Shown in pieces: positions 15,325 through 19,571 of a stretch of 19,571 nucleotides of DNA. The position numbers and the translations under genes were made by a program. Each line of letters opens with the position of its first letter. Within the stretch, counting starts at the first letter, position 1. This stretch comes from Alphaproteobacteria bacterium (GTDB lineage: Bacteria; Pseudomonadota; Alphaproteobacteria; RUG11792): assembly GCA_025998575.1 (NCBI GenBank), contig BNWD01000008.1, forward strand, positions 1 through 19,571. Direction: 5' to 3'. The notes beneath the pieces are model-generated. The model was not told the DNA's origin. It saw nothing but the letters and a program-made list of their open reading frames with translations, and did not search any database.

Positions 15325-17064
15325 ATGTCTGGCAATAAAAACCTTGAAGAGCTAGCCATATTGAGACACAGCACTGCGCATATCTTGGCTGCCGCTCTTT
15401 TTGAAATCGATCGCGATATCGAGTTCGCAATCGGGCCGTCAGTTGAAAATGGCTTTTATTATGACATAAAATCAAAAAAAACTTTTTCGCCTGAAAATCT
15501 CGCGCATATCGAAGATAAAATGCGGGAAATAATCAGCAGAAATTTGGATTTTGAAAGAATAGAAATTTCGAAAAACAAAGCCAAAGAAATCTTTTCCGCT
15601 AATCATCAATACTATAAACTGGAAATATTGGACTCAATTCCTGACGATACTGTGAGTATTTATAAATTTGGTGAATTTGTCGACCTTTGTCGTGGTCCTC
15701 ATATCAAAAATTCCTCTTTTATTCCTTCTGATGCTTTCAAGTTAACGGCTGTCGCAGGCGCTTATTGGCGCGGAGATAGCTCAAACGATATGTTGCAGCG
15801 AATTTATGGAACTGCTTTTTTTGATAAAAAAAGCATGGAGTCCTACTTCAATATGCTTGAAGAGGCTCAATTGCGTGATCACAGAAAGCTAGGGGTTGAT
15901 CTTGATTTATTTCATATCGATGAACAGTCTCCTGGAAGTGTTTTTTGGTTGAAAAATGGGTTTGTGTTATTCAATTTAGTCAAAAATTATATTGCTGATG
16001 TAATAAAAAAATATGGTTATTTTCTCGTTCAAACTCCTCAATTGTTAAACAGATCGCTTTGGGAAATTTCTGGGCACTGGGAAAAGTTTCAGGAAAACAT
16101 GTTCGTTGTTCAATCTGATGAAACGACTATGGCTATCAAGCCGATGAATTGTCCAGGCCATATCACAATTTATAATACTGGCCCTCTCAAGAGTTATCGC
16201 GATCTTCCAATTCGCATGGCTGAATTTGGTTTATGCCACAGGAACGAACCATCTGGTTCACTTCATGGCTTGATGCGTTTGCGTGCCTTTATGCAGGATG
16301 ATGGTCATATTTTTTGCACTCCTGACCAAGTGATTTCAGAAACTCAGAAATTCTGCAATGCATTGAAAGAGGTCTATTCAACATTTGGATTTCATGATAT
16401 TTTCGTCAAATTTTCTGATCGCCCTTCTACGCGCGCAGGCTCTGACGACATTTGGGATATTGCGGAAAAATCTCTAAAAGAGGCAGCTATCGCATCTCAA
16501 CTTTCATTTTCTATTAACAAAGGAGAAGGTGCTTTTTATGGCCCAAAGTTGGAATTTGTTTTGAAGGATTGCTTGGGAAGAGATTGGCAATGCGGAACTT
16601 TACAAGTCGATTTTGTTTTGCCGGCGCGTTTCGGAATAACTTATGTTGATTCAAGCGGCCAAAAACAACCTCCTGTTATGATTCATCGGGCCTTGGTCGG
16701 CTCTTTGGAACGTTTTATCGGCATTTTGATTGAAAATTATGCCGGAAAATTTCCTTTTTGGCTAGCTCCTATTCAAATTGTTGTTGCAAGCATTACGGGA
16801 GATTCGATTGAGTACGCGAATTCTGTTTATGAGTTGCTGTCGAAATCCGGCTTTAGAATATTTTTAGATATAGAAAACGAAAAAATAACCTATAAAATTC
16901 GAACTCATTCCATTAAAAAAATACCTGCTTTAATTATCGTAGGGCAAAATGAAGAGAAAAATCAGTCTGTAAGTATTCGTCTTCTTGGATCTCCTGCAAA
17001 CACTACTATGTCATTATCTGAATCTGTTGATTTTTTCTACAAGTTGCTCATTAATCATAAATGA
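15325..17064 (+). CDS. thrS: Threonyl-tRNA synthetase lacking the TGS domain
   Basis: Class II synthetase charging tRNA(Thr). From the chosen ATG the product is 579 residues; typical bacterial enzymes are about 640. The missing part is the N-terminal TGS domain: the protein opens almost at once with the editing domain. The editing residues are intact, HxxxH at His15/His19 and CxxxH at Cys122/His126. The catalytic zinc ligands are Cys276, His328 and His454. The C-terminal anticodon-binding domain (WLAPIQIVV onward) is present. GGAG lies 5 nt before the ATG at 15325; a start at 15298 would sit inside gatC and still give no TGS. Its stop overlaps the next gene by ATGA. Confidence 0.95.
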   Translation: MSGNKNLEELAILRHSTAHILAAALFEIDRDIEFAIGPSVENGFYYDIKSKKTFSPENLAHIEDKMREIISRNLDFERIEISKNKAKEIFSANHQYYKLEILDSIPDDTVSIYKFGEFVDLCRGPHIKNSSFIPSDAFKLTAVAGAYWRGDSSNDMLQRIYGTAFFDKKSMESYFNMLEEAQLRDHRKLGVDLDLFHIDEQSPGSVFWLKNGFVLFNLVKNYIADVIKKYGYFLVQTPQLLNRSLWEISGHWEKFQENMFVVQSDETTMAIKPMNCPGHITIYNTGPLKSYRDLPIRMAEFGLCHRNEPSGSLHGLMRLRAFMQDDGHIFCTPDQVISETQKFCNALKEVYSTFGFHDIFVKFSDRPSTRAGSDDIWDIAEKSLKEAAIASQLSFSINKGEGAFYGPKLEFVLKDCLGRDWQCGTLQVDFVLPARFGITYVDSSGQKQPPVMIHRALVGSLERFIGILIENYAGKFPFWLAPIQIVVASITGDSIEYANSVYELLSKSGFRIFLDIENEKITYKIRTHSIKKIPALIIVGQNEEKNQSVSIRLLGSPANTTMSLSESVDFFYKLLINHK

Positions 17065-17735
17065 ATATTGGAGGTTTTATAGGATTTTCTACGCTAGATT
17101 ATCCAGGAAAATTATCCGCCGTAATATTTTGTCAGGGTTGTCCAGCGCGATGTCCATATTGTCACAATCAATCTTTTCAAAGTTTTGATGCTATTGGAGT
17201 TGAAAGTTTTGAAAAGATTTTTCAATTTTTAGCGAGCAGAAAAGGATTGTTAGATGCGGTTGTTTTTAGCGGCGGCGAACCTTTAGTGCACAGTGATTTA
17301 ATTGAATGCATACAAAGAATTAAAAATATTGGTTATTTAATAGGAGTTCATACTTCTGGAATAGCTCCATCAAGCTGTTTTAATGATATGTTGTACGCAG
17401 TAGATTGGGTTGGATTTGATCTAAAAACGAGTTTTGAGCAATACGATAAAATAACTAATCTTAATAATTCAGGAGAATTGGCAAAGCGAAATTTCTTAAA
17501 ACTTGCCGCCTCTGGGGTGAATTGTGAAATAAGAACAACATTTCACAACGGATTTGTTTCAGAACAAGATTTATTTGGCATTGCAAAAATTCTTATCGAA
17601 AATAAAATAGAAAACTGGGTTATTCAAGAATGTGTTTTAAGATCTGATTTCAATATTACAAAAATACCTTTGCCAAACAGTATGATACTGAATAAAATTA
17701 AAAAAAACATCAATGTTATTTTGAGAATGCAATGA
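17061..17735 (+). CDS. Anaerobic ribonucleoside-triphosphate reductase activating protein (radical SAM)
   Basis: A radical-SAM activase of the NrdG2 type, which makes the glycyl radical on anaerobic ribonucleotide reductase NrdD. The 224-residue product has the 4Fe-4S cysteine motif at Cys27, Cys31 and Cys34 (CPARCPYCHN), and the SAM-contact motif FSGGEPLVH near 69-77. The N-terminus (GFIGFSTLDYPGKLSAVIFCQGC) is characteristic of this subfamily. It overlaps thrS at the start and tsaB at the end by ATGA, and has no clear ribosome site. NrdD is not in the window. A related glycyl-radical activase is the alternative. Confidence 0.82.
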   Translation: MNIGGFIGFSTLDYPGKLSAVIFCQGCPARCPYCHNQSFQSFDAIGVESFEKIFQFLASRKGLLDAVVFSGGEPLVHSDLIECIQRIKNIGYLIGVHTSGIAPSSCFNDMLYAVDWVGFDLKTSFEQYDKITNLNNSGELAKRNFLKLAASGVNCEIRTTFHNGFVSEQDLFGIAKILIENKIENWVIQECVLRSDFNITKIPLPNSMILNKIKKNINVILRMQ

Positions 17736-18298
17736 TATTTTCATTTTTTATAAACGATAAAGAGTGTCATATATACACAGAGAAATTTAGCAATATTTAT
17801 AAAGTTGACGAGACGCGAAAAATGGCAGATAACGTCATGAGTTTTTTTAGTGACGCCTTAAAAAAAATAAACGGATTGTCCATAAAAAAATTAATATTTT
17901 CTTCTGGCCCATCTTCTTTTACAACAACCAGGATTTCAAATTCTATAGCAAAAGGCATGAAAATTGCCAAAGACGATCTTTCTATAACATCTGTTTCGAG
18001 TTTTTTGACATATTTTTCTTTATCCAATGCTTCACGTGGAACTTTCGCTATTCCAACAAATTGCGGAGATTATTACTGCGCAACCCTCTCTAATCTAATT
18101 ATTAGTAAGCGCAAAATACAAACAAATAATTCGCTTAATAAACTTGAAAATGTACATCACGCAGAAAAATTCTCTCAAGAAAATTTAGCTTTTTTTCAGT
18201 TGCTATCTTCTCAATCTGAGCTAGCAAAGACAAATAGACATTTAATAACGGAGACGCTCGATCAACATTATGAATTCACACCTAAATATAGATATTGA
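17732..18298 (+). CDS. tsaB: tRNA t6A biosynthesis protein TsaB
   Basis: Partner of TsaD in forming N6-threonylcarbamoyladenosine at position 37 of ANN-decoding tRNAs. The 188-residue product is short for the family. The motif usually written GPGSFTGLRI appears as GPSSFTTTRI, a degenerate form, near residues 59-68. The C-terminus ends PKYRY, similar to the family's usual ending, so it is probably full length rather than truncated. It overlaps the preceding activase by ATGA. A parS-like site lies in the coding sequence at 18028-18043, and the rimI expected downstream is a wreck. Confidence 0.8.
   Translation: MIFSFFINDKECHIYTEKFSNIYKVDETRKMADNVMSFFSDALKKINGLSIKKLIFSSGPSSFTTTRISNSIAKGMKIAKDDLSITSVSSFLTYFSLSNASRGTFAIPTNCGDYYCATLSNLIISKRKIQTNNSLNKLENVHHAEKFSQENLAFFQLLSSQSELAKTNRHLITETLDQHYEFTPKYRY
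18028..18043. promoter_or_regulatory. parS-like ParB-binding site 1
   Basis: TGCTTCACGTGGAACT matches the bacterial parS pattern TGTTTCACGTGGAACA at 14 of 16 positions, with the CACGTG core intact. It lies within tsaB, where it encodes part of NASRGT. It is about 1.3 kb upstream of parA. Confidence 0.6.
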
Positions 18299-18307
18299 GT
18301 TAACTCA
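18296..18307. other. 12-bp perfect palindrome at the tsaB stop
   Basis: TGAGTTAACTCA reads the same on both strands and overlaps the tsaB stop codon. It could be a small protein-binding site, or chance. No T-run follows to make it a terminator. Confidence 0.4.
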
Positions 18308-18332
18308 GTTAAATATTAGACATTTTTAAAAA

Positions 18333-18722
18333 TTAAAGATATTTCACGCTGAGCATTTTTCATCATATAATCTTTCTGACATCGCAATATCTAATTTTTT
18401 AGCGTTAAAAATTTATAAGAGTTTTGCCTTTATCAATATCGTAAAAAATTTATTAGGGTACATTGTATTTTCGTTTGCGGCTAGACGAATGCAACATCTT
18501 GTTTATAGTGATAGAAACAGGAGGTAGAAGGTCAGGGTTGGCTTCAAAATTGCTAAATGTTCCACGTGAAACCTTCCCTGCAAAAAATGTTTCTAGAGGT
18601 GCGCTCTGACAATGAAGTTGCAGTTGTATTGTATAAAAAAATGGCTTTGAACAAACAAATATAAGGAAAAATTATTATCATAGAGGCGTAGACGCATTAT
18701 ACTAATGCGAAAAGTAAGTTGA
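18333..18722 (+). pseudogene. rimI: Decayed rimI (ribosomal-protein-alanine N-acetyltransferase)
   Basis: No open frame survives, but pieces of a RimI-type GNAT acetyltransferase can be read in shifting frames. Frame 1 from 18333 gives LKIFHAEHF and later LLGYIVFSFAA. A +1 shift near 18483 gives DECNILFIVIETGG and RRSGLASKLLNV, the acetyl-CoA-binding region. Another shift near 18587 gives MFLEVRSDNEVAVVLYKKM. A one-base loss near 18643 gives GFEQTNIRKNYYHRGVDAL, and a last shift near 18698 gives LMRKVS and a stop. The order matches RimI, and tsaB-rimI is a common gene pair, so identity is secure. At least four lesions make plain sequencing error unlikely. Intact RimI acetylates the N-terminus of ribosomal protein S18. 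Confidence 0.85.
18558..18573. promoter_or_regulatory. parS-like ParB-binding site 2
   Basis: TGTTCCACGTGAAACC matches the parS pattern TGTTTCACGTGAAACA at 14 of 16 positions, with the CACGTG core intact. It lies within the rimI remnant, about 0.8 kb upstream of parA. I found no other CACGTG core in the window. Confidence 0.75.
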
Positions 18723-18746
18723 GCTTTTAAAATAATATGTTAAAAT
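18719..18746 (+). promoter_or_regulatory. Putative rsmG-parA promoter (extended -10)
   Basis: TTGAGC (18719-18724), a 16-bp spacer and TAAAAT (18741-18746), with TGT directly before the -10. The start would be near 18752, about 28 nt before rsmG. It fits a new promoter serving rsmG and parA after the decay of rimI. Confidence 0.45.
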
Positions 18747-18779
18747 ATTAAGTGTGAATAGTTATGGAGGCGGAGCATT

Positions 18780-19304
18780 TTGAGCATAAAATATGGTTCT
18801 GAAATAAAAATTTCACTATTAAAATATGTCGAAATATTAAAAAAGTGGAACAAGGCTGTGAATTTAAGTAGGGTTACAAATAATTTTTGGGAAAGGCATA
18901 TAGAAGATAGCTTGCAAATATCAAGTGATCTTGACAATAACGAAAAAATTATAGATATTGGAACGGGAAATGGCTTTCCAGGAATTGTATTGGCAATTTG
19001 CGGCTTTAAAAATATTGTTCTCTGTGAGAAAAATCATAAAAAATCTGCATTCTTATTAACGGTAAAATCTGAACTGAGCTTAGAGATAAAAATATATAAT
19101 GGTGATATTTATAATTTTGAAGAAAAAGGATACGCATGTGTTTCTCGTGCTTTTGGCTCGCTATTAGAATTGCTAAAAATTATGGATAAAATGCAAGCTA
19201 CAAAAGGAGTATTTCATAAAGGAGAATCTTGCGGAAAAGAAATAAACGAAGCAAAAGTTTTTTTTGAGTTTGATTGCATTGATAAAAAAAAGCATAACAA
19301 ATGA
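18780..19304 (+). CDS. rsmG: 16S rRNA (guanine-N7)-methyltransferase, C-terminally frameshifted
   Basis: Methylates G527 of 16S rRNA. The 174-residue frame starts with TTG, 9 nt after GGAGG (18766-18770). It shows the family N-terminus (KKWNKAVNLSR), the SAM-binding loop IDIGTGNGFPGIVLAI (about 57-72), and CVSRAF. The frame ends early at KKKHNK. An eight-A run at 19284-19291 precedes this end, and the next frame carries a family-like C-terminus (see 19284-19356), so one extra A seems to have broken the gene. Near oriC, rsmG usually precedes parA, as here. The conserved core is intact, so partial function is possible. Confidence 0.88.
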   Translation: MSIKYGSEIKISLLKYVEILKKWNKAVNLSRVTNNFWERHIEDSLQISSDLDNNEKIIDIGTGNGFPGIVLAICGFKNIVLCEKNHKKSAFLLTVKSELSLEIKIYNGDIYNFEEKGYACVSRAFGSLLELLKIMDKMQATKGVFHKGESCGKEINEAKVFFEFDCIDKKKHNK

Positions 19305-19356
19305 AAAAAACTCTATTTTGACAATATATAATATCAGGAGAAAACGATGGGGATAA
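19284..19356 (+). other. Out-of-frame C-terminal end of rsmG after an A8 run
   Basis: With one A removed from the run at 19284-19291, the frame reads on as [21 protein letters not shown] and stops at 19354-19356, overlapping parA by 10 bp. This resembles the normal RsmG end, in which a Thr-Asp/Asn-containing turn leads to a last beta strand and basic residues. Either the DNA carries a recent insertion, or RNA polymerase slippage on the A run restores some full-length protein, or the base count is a sequencing error. Confidence 0.75.
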
Positions 19357-19571
19357 CGATATCAATTTCCAATCAAAAAGGAGGAGTAGGAAAAACAACA
19401 ACGGCAATAAATTTAGCAACTGCGCTTGCGGCGATTCGAAAAAAAGTTTTACTGATCGATTTTGACCCTCAAGGCAATACTACAACTGGCCTTGGAATTT
19501 ATGATAAAAATTTAAATACCAGTTATGACTTGTTAATGAACAATAAAACAACATCCGAAGTATTTTTAAAA
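19347..19571 (+). CDS. parA: Chromosome partitioning ATPase ParA (5' part)
   Basis: ParA drives segregation of origin regions together with ParB and parS. The first 75 residues are in the window, and the frame runs off the right edge. The deviant Walker A motif KGGVGKTTT (residues 11-19) and the Walker A' region [11 protein letters not shown] are clear, followed by TTTGLGI. AGGAG at 19336-19340 lies 6 nt before the ATG. Two parS-like sites upstream favour the chromosomal ParA over MinD-type or plasmid relatives. parB is expected next, beyond the window. Confidence 0.95.
   Translation, partial: MGITISISNQKGGVGKTTTAINLATALAAIRKKVLLIDFDPQGNTTTGLGIYDKNLNTSYDLLMNNKTTSEVFLK

Noticed and set aside
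19318..19332. TTGACA plus TATAAT just before parA
   Set aside because: The boxes are only 3 bp apart, which cannot form a promoter; this stretch also encodes the displaced rsmG tail.
18299..19346. Replication origin next to parA
   Set aside because: I see no cluster of DnaA boxes (TTATNCACA) or unwinding repeats; only the parS-like sites support nearness to the origin.
1..19571. Reassignment of UGA to tryptophan, as in some reduced endosymbionts
   Set aside because: Many genes end cleanly at UGA with family-typical lengths (atpF', lepB, thrS, tsaB), and tryptophans are UGG.

Overview
The window reads as chromosomal DNA of an AT-rich, genome-reduced alphaproteobacterium, probably an intracellular symbiont. 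The alphaproteobacterial signs are paired b' and b subunits of ATP synthase next to a and c, a ChpT-type histidine phosphotransferase, an omega subunit beginning MARVTVEDC, and a tsaB-(rimI)-rsmG-parA layout. Host association is suggested by the low GC, tight gene overlaps, a decayed rimI, a frameshifted rsmG and a type VI secretion spike (VgrG). A Holosporales-like lineage is my best guess, but it is an inference. UGA is used as a normal stop, so the code is standard.

Layout. (1) 1-2390: the Fo operon atpB-atpE-atpF'-atpF, with a 127-bp perfect inverted repeat at both ends; the left copy is the tail of a vgrG plus an atpF 3' fragment. (2) 2371-4530: vgrG on the minus strand, convergent with atpF. 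(3) 4676-6506: rph and cca, divergent from vgrG. (4) 6492-10094: a minus-strand operon rpoZ-gltX-acpS-lepB-rnc. (5) 10240-12611: surA and a YmdB-type metallophosphoesterase. (6) 12655-15009: hrcA, then chpT-trmB. (7) 15038-18298: gatC, thrS, an anaerobic ribonucleotide-reductase activase and tsaB, joined by very short gaps or ATGA overlaps. (8) 18299-19571: a decayed rimI carrying a parS-like site, rsmG with a poly(A) frameshift, and the start of parA.

How the parts fit. Most genes serve translation and tRNA maturation (gltX, gatC, thrS, cca, rph, rnc, trmB, tsaB, rsmG), envelope biogenesis (lepB, surA, acpS), stress and cell-cycle control (hrcA, chpT) and chromosome segregation (parA with two parS-like sites). 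gltX and gatC fit a Glu-tRNA(Gln) transamidation route. The accessory signals are vgrG with its inverted duplication, the radical-SAM activase, and the degenerating rimI/rsmG segment beside parA.

The points most worth checking are the inverted repeat around the atp operon, the two parS-like sites, the rimI remnant, the A8 frameshift in rsmG and the threonyl-tRNA synthetase without a TGS domain. I see no tRNA, rRNA, CRISPR array, insertion sequence or convincing intrinsic terminator.
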